From NCBI GenBank assembly GCA_025084515.1, contig JAJAGP010000432.1:136501-200500 (forward strand): a stretch of DNA of 64,000 nucleotides, in the 5' to 3' direction. Below are positions 10,491 to 23,379 of this stretch, piece by piece. Both the position numbers and the translations under genes were made by a program. The first letter of the stretch is position 1. Each line of letters opens with the position of its first letter. The notes under the pieces are model-generated. The model was not told where the DNA came from, did no database searches, and worked only from the letters and a program-made list of their open reading frames with translations. This DNA comes from Ancistrus triradiatus (taxonomy: Eukaryota; Chordata; Actinopteri; Siluriformes; Loricariidae).

Positions 10491-11284
10491 AATGAAAAGA
10501 AAAATCTCAACCTTTATTGCACAGGTGTTTTCTCATTTGGCCTGCCCTGAAGCACAGCTTCTCTTATAATGATTATTCAACCTCTCTACATAAATCAAGA
10601 ACCAGGAACACCACTAACTTCTCTAAATCAGGACCAGTAAGTCTTACAATGAACAGAGATACAATAACAAGACAGGCTTATGTTATTATGCAAAACAGAA
10701 TTGTATTAAGCAATGCAACTAACTGCAGCTCCCCTGGAGGGATATCCCCATGCTATGGCTGGCCAGTAAAATAAAGTGATAATACATTCACATATGTGTT
10801 TCCTCTCTTTTACAAGAACCTCCAATAACTGAGTGACAAAAAGGCTTTTAGCATCTCCGATGCTATTATCTTCTGTCAGTGACATGTTAAAAGTCGTGAT
10901 TGTTATCACAAAACACACACACTTATTCTCTAAATTTCCTCCTGTGAATAATGGTTATCTGAAGATGACTGAGCAGCCAAATTCAGAGTGGGGGGTCTGC
11001 ATAAGCTGTTTTTTAGTCACTGAAACTAAATCTGCAGGAGAAAAGGCACCACAAGCCAGCAGGCCTTAGTCAGATGTGTTTGTCAATGGTTGCACTGTAA
11101 ACTCCTAATCAATAAAGCAATTAGCACAACCTGGCAATAAGATCTATCTGTGTTTCCATAGGCTAGCAATCTCATTGCTCTTCAACCTCTGGTCCTACAT
11201 GCCCCAACATGGAAGAAAAAAAATCTACTAATCATTGTTGCCTTATGTGATAAAATGAAGATTATAAACAGTCACAGTCATAGT
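10491..11284. other. no gene seen
   Basis: Unique-looking sequence. The overlapping short frames on both strands have no domain signature. Confidence 0.45.
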
Positions 11285-11985
11285 CATACAGTAGATGAGT
11301 TGAGCCACGCAATCAGGTAAACCTCAAATCATGATTCGGTACACAGGGATTCAGATTCACGATAGCTCTTGCTCAGAGAAGAACAGCACTGTGTTTATCT
11401 TCTTTTTCTTTATTTTTACATTTTCAATACTGTAGTGCAAATAGTCTCTGTGGGTCCTAAATCGGTTTACAAAAGCCAGTCGAAAGCAAATCAGGAACTG
11501 CTCCAGTGTTTTGCATTTTCATTCCATTACTCACTAAATTACATGAGATCAACACTTTATTATAAAATAAGCAGTATGTTAATTATAATGATTTTAGCCA
11601 TCTGTATGTCAATGTAAGTCTTTTAAACATTAACTTAATCATCATTACTTATCATGAGGCGGAATCTCCATTTACCAGTGCTATAATGTAACTGCAGTAT
11701 TAGAAAATGTAAATAAAAAGCCAACTTCAGCCTCGACTCTGCTATAATACATCAAACACTTTTTGTTGGTTTTGTTGGAACAAATTTCTTTCATAAAACA
11801 GGGAGCACTTATACAATATAACTCCATTAATGCATATAATGACTTATACAGTGTGTATTTTCTGGGGGTCTGGAATGGATTAATTCAATTTACATTATTC
11901 TTTATGGGGGGAAATTTGCTCAGTTCTTGCCATTTTTGGTTCTCGACAAGCCTTCTGGAATGAACTTTCTGTTAAAATGAAAAAT
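11285..11985 (-). mobile_element. TgL repeat copy 3, reverse
   Basis: This has the TgL blocks in reverse order and orientation, including 'atagctcttgctcagagaag', 'tttatttttacattttcaat', 'cactttattataaaataagc' and, near the far end, 'acagggagcacttatacaat'. The middle near 11,690-11,760 is diverged. Confidence 0.65.
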
Positions 11986-12805
11986 TAAATACTTTGCCTA
12001 AGTTGCTGTCAACAGAGTCCTGAACTTAACACCATCAGATATCTTAAGTAAGTTTATGATATAACATCAGGTCCCAGCCTCACCATCATTCTAAAATCTA
12101 GTGGAAAACACTCTCAGAGAAGTGAAACCAGTTGGCACCAGTTCCACACTAATCACCATGTTTGTGGGTGTAATTTTTGAGTGACTTTAAACTTTTGGCT
12201 AAATAGTGTAAATACTGCTGCTGAATAGAGATGGATCAAAAACCTCTTACTGCAGAAGCGCCCTCTAGGGAGCCTGCAGGCGGGCCCTTTCAGGCTTTAA
12301 CATTTAAATTCTTAACAGTGTAAAATATTCTTAACACAGTCTAACACACAACTCAAATTTATTGGTACTACTTGCATACTGATTTTCAACTGTCATCATG
12401 CAACCATTCATCAGAAAACTCATACTGTCCACTATTATTGTTTACATACGCAACTAAGCCTTCCCAACTATTTAGCCTTGTAAACTATACTGGGGATGTA
12501 AAATAGCTTTTGATTGTCATATAAAAACACTTACCATCAAAACAACTCCATAACACTGCTAAACTGCAGATAAAATGTCAGTAAAGCCCTGTTGTCTCAC
12601 AAAAATGTAACCGGAAAATAAAAGTTGTTTTGCTGTTAGCGACCACACAATGCAAACTCCTTTGGAGGATTTACCCAAGGGCGGGCTGCCATAAATCCTG
12701 TGGTTTTTACTGATCTGGAACCCTTATCTTCTCATTGGTTTGTGGTTTTTCTCACCCTGTAGAAATACACCTACATCAGGGGTATCCAGGCAGACCAGCT
12801 TCTAG
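11986..12805. other. no gene seen
   Basis: There is a short GC-rich phrase at about 12,258-12,290 and a 'gcgggctgccataaatcctg' phrase near 12,683. No gene structure is visible. Confidence 0.4.
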
Positions 12806-13288
12806 CGTTTGCTGTTGACTTCCCGAGTGATTGACACCTCTTTCAGCCAATAGTACTCAAATAGATGAGGAAAGCTCTTTCTTGCTGAGAGAGAATGGAG
12901 GTGTGAAAGGTCAGTTTACATGGCAGTTTGAGGAGGAGAGATTAATTTATTTTATTCCGAGAAATGGTTATACAACTGTCACAATCTTCTTTTTATTTGT
13001 ATTTTTAGAGGTTATGGACATTTCTGAGACGCTTTGTGACAAATAATAAAAAAGGTGTGTAACTCTTGAATACTTTAATGTATTTGTTCCAAATTTTGAA
13101 TTTAGCTTTACGTCCCTGGTGAAGCAAAAAAAATGTACAGTATGGCTCATTTTCCATCCCCAGAATTTACACACATTATAAACCCTAAGAAGAAAAGAAG
13201 TTTCTTTGTTGTTTGACATTTTGTTCTGTGTTTGATGTTCTCAAATGGAACCTAAATGATGCAAATAAAGGCCTGAGGTGAATGAAGG
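12806..13288 (+). repeat. unnamed ~480-bp repeat (R2), plus copy
   Basis: This aligns end to end, in inverse orientation, with 58,650-59,200. Shared words include 'gtgattgacacctctttca', 'tttgtatttttagaggttat', 'cttgaatactttaatgtat' and 'gatgttctcaaa', followed by an aaataaa..gcctg..aggtgaatg end. The distal aaataaa suggests a polyadenylated transcript or retroposon, but no coding frame is conserved. I do not recognise the family. Confidence 0.65.
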
Positions 13289-14742
13289 AGGTAGGGTTTT
13301 TATTAAAAAAGACAGTACAGAAAACTGCTTCAGGATAAAAACCAAAAAAAGGGTAAATTTGCCAATATGTTAGGCATACTGTTTGTTGACTAATTATTTT
13401 AGAGATAAAAGTAATAGTCCATTAATCAGTGCAAACACATGGAAACAAATTACATTACAGTATTGGACTAGACATCTATGAAGATAATATGAAAATAGTT
13501 TTTTGTTGCAGTGTAGTCACAGACTATAATTTATATAGATGCATGTCTTTGGAATACTGCACATCCAAATAGCTAAACACACTATTTCAGTCTCTTGTAG
13601 AGAGGAGACATTCCTGTTCTCGCTTTGCTGTTTTTGCTTCCACTTGGTGCTGGAGAAGATCTCACCTATTGGTTGGTGACAATGTTGCGATGACATTAAA
13701 CACGGTTGATTTTATCAGAGCATCAACGAACAAAGACCGACAGCTATGATTACCACTTTACACAATGATTTCCACAAGTGATTCCAGAAAGACTCATGAT
13801 TTTATCTCGACTTTGAACATTTGTCTGCAACTGCAAAATGGCTGGCATTATAAAGACCATTCCAGCAAAAGAAAAACCCTGTCTAAGCTAATCCCAAATA
13901 AGAGAAATTGGTCTGGTTCAGAAATGAAGGAGTTGTTGGTCATTTATGTCAAGAACAAAAAAAATAGCAAACAAATTACTATGTAGTTGCTGCAAGTTTT
14001 AATGACGCAAAGCAGAAACATTACCAGAAAAGGTAATTTTTTAATTACCAGGGCTATTGTCATGTACATTTTGTGCTAAAATAAAATCAGTGGTTCTGTC
14101 TCAAACCACATACATTTGCTAAATGCAATGCAAAAGTAATAAAATAGGATTCCTGAGACCCAGACTGCTGATGAGCTCTTGAGCAAAGCTGGTCTTTTTC
14201 AGTGAAAATGTCTTCTTTTTAAAGATATTTAATACAGAAAAAATATATTTTTATTTATAGAAAATATTAATTAGAATTCAGTATACCCATATAGCTCAGT
14301 AAAGTGAATATACTCTGTATGTGTGTCCATGGCCCCAATTACATCACTGGCAAGTAGCTACTAAAAGATTGAGAAGCACGGCTTATAATCAGTAATTACT
14401 ATCAATGTCAAATCAATCACTTTGCATTGAAGATATGAGAGTGCCAGTGAAGGACTGCAATGTTTTCCGAATAGGGTCAGAAATTCAAGTAGTTGCGTGT
14501 TTGTACACGAAACCACCTGATGATAAAAACAGTCTGTATTACACATGGACCTGTATTTGACATGACATGATACTGACGTAGGGATGCTTCTTATGGTAAA
14601 CTCATTTGTGAGACCCGTGTGGACAGCAGCCATCGTCTCATATTGAATTATTTCCAAGAAGGAACACACACACGGACACAATGTCTCCAGTCATTAATGC
14701 ACTAGACTATGGACTGGTTTCTTTGTGTCGATAAGGCAGAGA
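13289..14742. other. no gene seen
   Basis: AT-rich, no long frame. At 13,545-13,557 there is a short 'gcatgtctttgga' fragment of S2. Confidence 0.4.
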
Positions 14743-14927
14743 TTTACATTTTACTTTTATATCATTTACCAGACGCAGTTATCCAGAGCAACTTACAATT
14801 TATACAGTCCAAGCAACTGTGGCCTTGATCAAGGACTCAACAGTGGCAGCCTGGCAGAGGTGGCATTTGAACCCTGGACCTTCTGGTCCATAGTCCAGTA
14901 CCTTAACCACTAGGCCACCACAGTCCC
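14743..14927 (-). repeat. tRNA-derived SINE (S1), reverse
   Basis: The block order is the same as at 8,724: tail 'cagacgcagttatccagagc', middle 'ccttgatcaaggactc', and reversed tRNA head 'ccttaaccactaggccacc'. Confidence 0.8.
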
Positions 14928-14929
14928 AC

Positions 14930-15030
14930 AGTCCCTAAATTGGCCATTCTGGTTCATTTAGAATGACCAGGGATCTCTGGAGCTCTGGAGGCTACTGTAC
15001 TAACCAATGTGCCACTGTGCTGCCCCAACC
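14930..15030 (-). repeat. S2 SINE-like fragment, reverse
   Basis: Phrases 'ctaaattggccattctgg' and 'ctaaccaatgtgccactgtg' fit the reverse head of S2. It abuts the S1 copy directly. Confidence 0.4.
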
Positions 15031-15159
15031 TGTATAAGGGCACCTGAAAAATGTAGTATCTGTAAATAACATTTTCTCAACAAGCTTTGACTTCACTACA
15101 GCAATATCTGGGGAAGTCTGGATGTACAGCAGCTGTAGCTCAGTGACGTATTACTCGGT

Positions 15160-15790
15160 TATGTGAGAAGTGGCTGGCGGATTCATTTAACATCTCACAC
15201 AATGTCTCAGCGCTCAGTACATAACCGGATGCTTTTAATAATCAGCACCTGCTACAAAGAGGGGAAATGGCGTAAACAAATGAGAGATGTGAACACGCAT
15301 CTGGTCCAACTATTTCCATTAACTTCATTTGTTCAAGAACTGTCACAGTTCCTTCAGCAGAGCATACATCTTGCTTGTGGGTCGAATAAATATTTCAGTC
15401 TCGTCTCTGAGCTTCTTATTTCCAGGGCCGCTGAACTCTCGCTGTGGTTCACTGACAGTGATTATTCCAGCACACCGAGCTGGATGGTGACATTAATTGG
15501 GGCCATGCTAAAGCTAAGACAAGGGATTGAGTAGCCCTGAAGAAAGTGACACTGTGACTACCTGTGTCAGGTTCCCTCATTCCTTATTGATTTCATATAT
15601 CATGTCACCACATTAGATCCAATCTTAGTTGTATTAAACCTCCAAGCCATGGGGTAAATTTAATTAATTAATCTTGCAGCACAGGCAAATAAGGGCAAGT
15701 CCTATTAAGAGTCTGCCTTCATGGTCACTAATTCAATTGTTAGCCAAGGATTACGTTAAATGAAAGCTGCTTGGCTGTATGTTAGCCAGT
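15160..15790. promoter_or_regulatory. candidate conserved non-coding element
   Basis: This 600-bp repeat-free stretch has balanced, word-rich sequence, including 'ttaattaattaatcttgcag', 'cactaattcaattgttagcc' and 'gattacgttaaatgaaagct', typical of vertebrate developmental enhancers with homeodomain-like TAATTA words. A 123-codon plus-strand frame (15,163-15,534) runs through it but has no domain I recognise. The regulatory role is inferred from texture alone. Confidence 0.25.
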
Positions 15791-16289
15791 CCGGCGACAT
15801 TGTAGTTAATCCACAAGAAAGTCTCTGCAGAAAAGAAACAAACAAACTATACTGACCATGAATGGCAAGCTGTTTTCTCATAGACACTGAGGAACACGCT
15901 GTGAACCTTTTATTAGGAGTGAGTGTGACAAATCACCGTGTGGTAGTGCTGGCACCTTGTCAGGCTGTCAATTAAAAAAGAAAGACTAGAGGATCAGACT
16001 TACTTGGAGAAAAATATTGGACATTGCAGTAACACTGTTCACTGACAGTGTCTTGCTGTTGCATGGTTCATCACGAAATATGTAAACAATAATTAATTTA
16101 AGCAGAAAATCCCTTGGTATTTGACAGTCAGGCTTTGGAATCAAAATGGAGCACAATTAGGCTTAGAACTGGAAAGTAGGTGTTGGAAAAAAATATTTGA
16201 AGACACTATCTGCATGTTAAGTAACTGAATTAGTATTTGCATGCATATTAAACATGTTTTCCGGACAAATAAGATGTCTTATCTGCCTG
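15791..16289. other. no feature seen
   Basis: Unique-looking AT-rich DNA preceding the microsatellite. Confidence 0.4.
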
Positions 16290-16302
16290 TATATATACAC
16301 AC

Positions 16303-16378
<76 letters not shown>
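16290..16378. repeat. AT microsatellite with short GT core
   Basis: A short TATATACACACGTGTGTGTG core is followed by about 68 bp of (AT)n. Confidence 0.95.
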
Positions 16379-16382
<4 letters not shown>

Positions 16383-18460
16383 TTTGGCATGCTAAGTACC
16401 ATTTCTGTCATTCCATGCAACATAAAACACTACACATCTTAGGGTTGAGTGTATATATATTTATATGTATTTACTATGAGCATATTTTAAACAAATACCT
16501 TCACAATAGAACTGATCTACAAAACCAGAAAGTCTAGCTATCGCTTAAAAAAATACAGATCTTGTCTTTCATTTTTTCAGAGAATGGCTATGGTTTGCAC
16601 TAGCTAACAAGTCGGCAATTTCTTCACATTATTGAAGAAAGCACGTTCAGTTTACCTCGCTTGTAATTGTTTGAAAAGTGGAGCTTATATGCCAAAGGAA
16701 CACGGACTGCATTGCCCTTGCGTAAAGATGCAAAGAGGTACCAGAAAAGCCATGCTCAGAGAGACAGACCAGTGCGAGTTGACCCAAAGTGATTTATTTA
16801 CACAGTGCACTAATCCTATCTAGACAGTGAGTGCATTTACATGCACTTAATAATGTGATAACTGCAGGAAATCAGAATTTGTCAGTGCACGAGTTTACAT
16901 GCACTTTGGTAATCAGATAACAAGAAAGCTCTGGGTTTACATGACTCAGGCAATAAAATGTGAAATGTGATGTAAACCACAAAAATGTAATATTAAATAA
17001 TCAAATAATTTTTTTACTCGAGCATATACTGATAAACTGTTTCAAAGTTTACCCCAAAGTCTTTCAAGAATCAGCAGCAGTTATTTGTGATTAGGGTAGG
17101 GGCCCCTGGCACAAACCGGCTGGTAAACCAGCAACTCTGCCTTCTTTTTTATTATACCCAACCATAACTGTTTAAAATAACACGATGTAAAAATAATAAT
17201 AATTTCAGCCAAATCTAACAGCCAGGAGAAAACAGAATACACTGTTAAATAATGAAATTACAAGAATTCTGTGAGTATTAACTATGTCCCAAGACTGCAC
17301 CCATAGTGCCTTGTCACCTAATATTACTGCAAAACCATTGTACTGCTACTGAGAATGCAACTTTAGTGAATATAATATCTGCAGAAGTGTGATGTACAGT
17401 AAATATAGGGCTATATTCAAACCTGGTGCCTTAAGTGGGCAAGATCAAAAGAGAAGTCAACACTTAAGCAGGGAATAATTTGTATCCAGACTCCCTCTAT
17501 GCGGGAATGTAATTTGATGTTCCAGGAAATTACCTGTGTGCAATCTATACCTCCAGGGAGGAGCAGAGCACTCAAGCTTGAGTTTTTCTTGTTTTTTTTT
17601 AATCATATCATAACCCATTTGAATCATGCAACTGAGGGGAAAAAGAGAATAAAATATATATGTGAGTAATAGGCATACCAACTGTTAACTCAGGTTTCAT
17701 TTTATATTGCTCTCTAGTACACAAGCAGTGACAGCAAGACAAGGATGAAGCAAAATGTGGATGATTCATACATATTTATTCTATAATGTCATATTTATAC
17801 GCAGGCAGTCGCACAAATTACTCATTGGATCATATCTAATCGTTTGACATTTCAGAGCTGCCCATCCCCTCTGTTCACATAAAGGATGAACACTATAAAA
17901 ATTGACACCACTTTATCTACTGCAGTTGTTTGATGGCACCACCAGGTTTATGCTAGTGTGGTAGCATTGTTTTTTGTATAGGCTGCATAAGATGGAAACA
18001 CTGTTTTCTCAAAAGGCTTTACAGTGAATAGTAGAGTCTAAAATACAGTACAGCTGCTAATATTTTAACAAATGACCAATGTGACTGATTTGCGAGTCGG
18101 TGTTAAGCAGAAGAAGAAACAAACAAATAGATAAAAATCCATAAATTATCCTAAACAAATATAGAGGCAGTTGATTTTTGTGAAGGAAGTATGTTCACAA
18201 TGAGACAATGAAATAGCTGGTTGTAGTCAGAGAAGAATGAGTGGCATCCTGAAGAAATCTCTCTCTCTAAAAGAAACACTCTAAGATAAAACATTGTTTT
18301 GAGCAAACTGAGCAGATATTACAGATTTAAACACTGCAGATGGCATTAAGATGCCAATATGCTGTGTGAATCACTATGTCTAGGGATGAGTCACAAAGTC
18401 CACTGATAACCAGTGTGGTGTTTACTTTCTATATTTAAATACATATGATTATAATTATTC
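16379..18460. other. no gene seen
   Basis: About 2 kb of AT-rich DNA with no domain-bearing frame and no repeat I can name. Confidence 0.4.
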
Positions 18461-18790
18461 TGGGGTGGTGCAGTGGGTAGTGCTGTTGCCTCACAGCTCC
18501 AGAGACTTGGGTTCAACTCCTGGCTTGGCCACTGCTTGTATGAAGTTTGCATATTGTTTCTGTGTGGGATTTCTTCAGGTAATCAGGTAACCCCCCCACC
18601 CTCCAACCTTCCAACTACATGGTAAGTGGCATCTCTAAAGTATCCCAGTGTGAGTGAGCTAGTGTGTGTGCGCATGATCCCTGCAATGGACTGGCATTCT
18701 GCCTAGGGTTGGTTCCTTTGCACCCTGTGTTGCTGGTTAGACCCCCCCACCCCCAAAGCTGACCCTAAATTGGACTAAGAGGTTATGGAA
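18461..18790 (+). repeat. S2 SINE-like repeat
   Basis: It begins 'ggggtggtgcagtgggtagt', then 'gttgcctcacagctccagag' and a B-box-like 'gggttcaactcc', then 'gcaatggactggcattctgc'. The tRNA-like head is best preserved in this copy. Confidence 0.75.
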
Positions 18791-18820
18791 TGAGTATGAG
18801 TAAGTATGGAATGGAGTGAG

Positions 18821-19424
18821 AAAGAAATGAACCCTTTAGTGTTTTCTATATTACTACATAAATATGAACTAAAATATTATGAGACTTTTACAAGTCCTAA
18901 AAGTAGATAAAAACAACCCCAGTAAACAAATGAGACAAAAATATTATACTTGATTATTTATTTACTGAGGAAAATGACCCAATATTATATATCTGTGAGT
19001 GGCAAAAGTATGTGAACATCTAGGATTAGCAGACAAGTTGAAAGTGAAATTAGATTCAGGTGTTACTGCAGTATATAAAGAACAGGAATCTATCAAAGTC
19101 TGAAGAAAGCTCCCACATTGGCTAATGTTAGTTTTTCTGAGTCCACCATCAGGAGAACATTGAACAACAATGGTATGCATAGGAGGGTTGCAAAGGGTTG
19201 CAAAGAGAAAGCCAGTGCTCTCCACTCACTAATATGTAATAATGGATCATTTTCCAAAATAAATAAATGCACAAGTATAATATTTTTGTCTCATTTGTTT
19301 AATTGCATTCTCCTTATCTACATTTAGGACTTGTGTGAAAATGTTTCTGATGTTGCTTTAGGTCAAATGTGTACAGAAATATAGACAATTCTAAAGAGTT
19401 CACAAATGTTTAAGCACAGCTGTA
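18821..19424 (+). mobile_element. internally deleted Tc1-like transposon
   Basis: The left end has 'tgaaccctttagtg', and the right end 'ctaaagagttcacaaatg' followed by cacagctgta, a Tc1-type inverted pair also present at 54,276 and 62,598. The inner part keeps a short stretch of transposase (about 19,118-19,190) with an STIRRTLNNNG motif, the second helix-turn-helix of the paired-like DNA-binding domain. The DDE core is deleted. Confidence 0.75.
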
Positions 19425-20261
19425 ATACTTGTGTGATATCACTAATCCATGTGTAGGACTAACATCCACAGGACTAAAATTACAGGTAGCAGGCTATAAA
19501 CTGGCTCTTTGAGAGTTGTAGCAGAAAATGTTTCAGCTGTAAGAACTGAGCCAATGTCCAGCGCTTGCTCTAACCGTTCTAATCCCTGAGGCTAGAAATT
19601 CAATTTAATGGACAAAAAAAAATGGCAATAAAAAAGGTGAATTTCAATGAACTTTTTAACTCCCTCATGTCCTAATACACTTAAGTTTGAAGGTAAAACC
19701 CAGGAAATATTATTCTCATGAAAATTAAATAAATGGAATTTTCAATGACAAGTTTTTGTGCACGTTGATGAACATAGCTTTGAATGCAATAAAAATCAGT
19801 CGTTTTTGGACAGACAGAGTTATGGCAAGAGCATTCTTAGCAAATGCTCACAAAAGGATGTGATATAATGAAAATATGCAAAAAAAGACACCTACTAGAG
19901 TAAGTCACAAAATTTGGTACACTTTGCCTCACTAGTACCATCCCCAAACCCCAATTCTGTCTAAACATATTTGAAACACAATTGAAACATGATTTACAGA
20001 CTGAAAAAGCCAGTTAGCCTAAATGTGCCTAAGAGTGGGATTAAATTGCCCCAAGGGAGGCATAAAGTTGTAACACTGAGCTGAGACTTGGGAGTGTTCC
20101 AGTGCTCTTCCTATGGCAAGGTGAGGTTTGCTTCATATTTCAGTGGGGTTGTCACCACATGGACAAGGGATTACTTTATCAAACACTACAATATGGAATT
20201 ACATTCACAAATGCCACTTAAAACTTTAATGTGCAATAAAGATGAAGAAGGCAACTAAATA
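19425..20261. other. no gene seen
   Basis: AT-rich, no recognisable content. Confidence 0.4.
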
Positions 20262-21156
20262 CAGTGGGGAAAAATAGTATTTAGTCAGCCACTCCTACTT
20301 AGAAAGATCAGAGAGGTCTGTAATTTTCATCAGAGATACACTTCAACTATGAGAGACAAAATGAGAAAAACAAAAAAAGTTCTATTTTGGTTTCATCTGA
20401 CCACATGATATTCTCCCAATCCTCTTCTGGATCATCCATATGCTCTCTGGCAAACTTCAGACGGGCCTGGACATGTTCTGGCTTAAGCAGGGAGACACGC
20501 CTGGCACTGCAGGATCCGAGTCCCTCTCGGTGTAGTGTGTTACTGATGGTAGCCTTGTTACGTTGGTCCCAGCTCTCTGCAGGTCATTCATCAGGTCCCT
20601 TCGTGTAGTTCTGGGATTTTTGCTCACTGTTCTCTCATTTTGACCCCACGGGATGAGATCTTGCGTGGAGCCCCAGATCGAGGGAGATTATCAATGGACC
20701 TGCTTGCCTATTGTAGATTCACTCTTCCCAGCCTGGTGCAGGTCTACAATTTTCTTGCTGGTGTTCTTCGACAACTCTTTGGTCTTGGCCATGGTTGAGT
20801 TTGGAGTCTGACTGTTTGAGGCTGTGGACAGGTGTCTTTTATACAGATAACGAGGTCAAACAGGTGCCATTAATACAGGTAATAAGTGGAGGACAGAAGA
20901 GCTTCTTAAAGAAGTTGTTACAGGTCTGTGAGAGCCAGAAATCTTGCTTGTTTGTGGGTGGCCAAATACTTATTTTCCACCATGATTTACAATTAAATTC
21001 TTTAAAAGTCCTACAATATAATTTCCTGTTTTTCATTCTCATTTTGTCTCTCATAGTTGAAGTGTACCTATGATGAAAATTACAGACCTCTCTCATCTTT
21101 CTAAGTAGGAGAACTTGCACAATCAGTGGCTGACTAAATAGTTTTTTGCCCCACTG
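20262..21156 (-). mobile_element. Tc1-like transposon (Passport-type), deleted
   Basis: The termini CAGTGGGGaAAAATAGTATT and, inverted, CAGTGGGGCAAAAAACTATT flank an 895-bp body; TA lies on the left and CA, probably a mutated TA, on the right. A subterminal block ('tttcatcagagatacacttc' and its inverse) gives a second pair of repeats. The body contains a truncated transposase on the minus strand. Termini and promoter region resemble the Passport/Tc1 group of teleosts. Confidence 0.85.
20691..20792 (-). pseudogene. Tc1 transposase N-terminal stub
   Basis: It starts MAKTKELSKNTSKKIVDLHQ and continues with a GKSESTIG helix, the first helix-turn-helix of the Tc1 paired-like domain. A stop follows after 33 codons. 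The remaining part (20,400-20,690) keeps traces of further transposase on the minus strand, but the DDE domain is not visible, so no active enzyme can be made. Confidence 0.75.
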
Positions 21157-21699
21157 CATCACCTGAAACACTTCATTGCTTGATATCCTCTGTGCCAGTG
21201 CGGTGACAAGAAATGGCAACATTACAAAGTGGTAAATTCTATACCGACCCACGTTCCAACGTTTTTTGGAATGTGTTGCAGGTCTGAAATACAGGAATGG
21301 ATGTTTATTAAGAAATGAAATGAAGATGACCAGACAAAACATGAAATATCTGAGGTTCATACTGTCTATAATGATTTGATTTGGGGTTGTAACCAGAAAA
21401 CAGAAAGGGACATCATAAACATGGTTGCCGGGTGCCATAAGTTCAGGTGTGTATCTGTGTTCATCCTTGCCTGTGTCTCAGTGCTCTAGGTGGAGACTGG
21501 GACACTGTGTGTGTGACACCGACCAATAGTTCCCTGACGTTACAAATGAATTAGAGGACAAACATTAAATGAGACTAATTTTTGTCTGCTGAGCTTATGA
21601 ATGGTTCAGAATGATAAAGCTAGTCTTAGTTTTCTAAACATGTTATCCAAAAGAAGTATATTTTTATTTATTTAACTTCACAGCAGCATCAATGGCTAT
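21157..21699. other. no gene seen
   Basis: A minus-strand frame at 20,839-21,438 overlaps the Tc1 end and has no domain of its own. Confidence 0.4.
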
Positions 21700-21935
21700 T
21701 CATGGTAGGAGTACGTTTACATTGATACTCATTAGACAATGGGGCAATTTAAAATGAAGCCCCTTAAGTTTTGAGTCTCCTTCTGGTTGTTTCTCGTTTG
21801 CCTGTAACCATCTTTGGTGCCAGTAATAAACCATACATCTACCTTTTTATCTGTGAGAGTCTATTCAGTTCGTCTGACGTTACACAGTTAACCTAATGCA
21901 TGTCTTTGGAATGTGGAAGAAAAAAGGAATACCTG
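21700..21935 (-). repeat. S2 fragment split by an LTR piece
   Basis: S2 in reverse reads 'gggcaatttaaaatg' to about 21,760 and resumes at 'taacctaatgcatgtctttg' (21,892). The inserted 120 bp (about 21,765-21,888) contains a ccagtaataaaccat polyadenylation-like word and ends gtctgacgttaca, the same end as the LTR finishing at 52,767. It is therefore probably the 3' part of a gypsy LTR. Confidence 0.5.
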
Positions 21936-22659
21936 GAATAAATGTGTGTTGAACTGAAGGAAACTCGGTTCTTGAAGACATTTCACCGTCCATCTGAAAG
22001 GTTTCTCCAGTTTTAGAAGCTGATGGGAAGTCACCATGGAGGTGGTCTTGAGAGTTCTTGGCCCACCCTTTCAATACATGAGTTGATAGGATGACAGGGG
22101 TCAAGGTGTGACCCACTTGCAATTCGTCGCTCCATCCTGCCATCATGTGTGTGCAAATGGGGATTGAACCTCCTGAGATCTTCAAGATCTCCAGATCTCA
22201 AGACTGCTTTGTAGGTGGCTGATAATTGGTGATGTAAACCACCCCCTCTGTCCGATGATGGTCATTATAATTCAACATAAATGGGCTCCTAACTCTTCTT
22301 TTAAACCTTCTGTCTTCTCTGTACAAAATATGAACATTAGCATCCTTCAAATGCAGATATACAGCCCTGTCCTAATGAGCTGGTTCTTCTATGCTGTGCC
22401 ATGCGCCTGTAAAGTGGTTGTTTGGCCTTTCCTAGGTATAAGGTTACAACCCCACTAGAGGTTAAATACCTGGGACTCCCCATCAGCTTTTAAAAAGGAA
22501 GAAGCTTTGTGGATGAGTGGTGAAACATCATCAGGAAGCAAGCAAGTAAGTAAGTAAGTATTTATTGATAAAGCCCATTTACACCACAGTGCTATATACC
22601 TGTATAAGAATACATGAGAAGTCCCGTTGCCTTCAGGTCAAACACTCAAGTCTATCTGG
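21936..22659. other. no gene seen; short (AAGT)n run
   Basis: A small tetranucleotide run (aagtaagtaagtaagt) lies near 22,544-22,559. There is otherwise no recognisable element. Confidence 0.4.
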
Positions 22660-22790
22660 AGTAAACCCACACAGACACAGGGAGAACATACAAACTTCAC
22701 AAGCAGAATCCAAGGTCAGGATTGAACTGGGGATCTCTGGAGCTACATGCATGTGATGACCGCGCTAACCACTTGCGCTGCAGTTGCACC
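22660..22790 (-). repeat. S2 SINE-like fragment, reverse
   Basis: Phrases 'acagggagaacatacaaact' and 'gaactggggatctctggagc' are the reversed central part and B-box region of S2. Confidence 0.65.
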
Positions 22791-23379
22791 ACTCCAAAAG
22801 AAGTATATGAAAAGATGCAGTGGTGGCTTAATGGCTAAGGCACTGGACATTGAATCAAGACAGGACTCTGGATAGTGGCATACGCGTATTGCCCCATATC
22901 AATATGGTATTGGATCCAAGACCTTCTCAGAAACCAAAATCTGTGGATGCTTATACAGTACAAGTCCCTTATATACTGTAAAATGGCATAATACTTGCAT
23001 ATAACCTTCTCGGATACTTTATATCATCGTCAGATAACTTTTAATACTTGATACAACGTAGATGTATGGTTATGTTTATGGGGGTGATGACAAGGAAAAC
23101 AAATGTGTGAATGAAGGAGATGTGGGGCAAACAATGCTCAAACATGAGTGCTGAAGACAGACTGATGGATATGGCATATGGAACGCCAGTCAATTATTTG
23201 TGTTTTGGGTTTCGTCAGATAAATGGAAAAGCAACGTCTAGAATGGCATCACATGGGGGAAATGTCAGTTTGAATGGTGTCTGCCATAAAAAAACGTAGC
23301 TCTGAGCACTGTCAACAGAACATTTTAAACAAGCAGCGTCTTCTCAGTTGGATATTCCTACATTCACTTTCATGCGTAT
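22791..23379. other. tRNA-like SINE head near 22,815, otherwise nothing
   Basis: The words 'gtggtggcttaatggctaag' and 'gcactggacattgaatcaag' look like an S1-type tRNA head. The remainder is unique-looking. Confidence 0.35.

Noticed and set aside
16217..16537. Ile-Tyr repeat proteins
   Set aside because: Translations of an (AT)n microsatellite; the same applies at 44,155-44,450 and 49,564-49,755.
20839..21438. 199-codon minus-strand frame
   Set aside because: It begins in the flank and runs into the terminal part of a Tc1 element; no domain, and part of it is TIR sequence.
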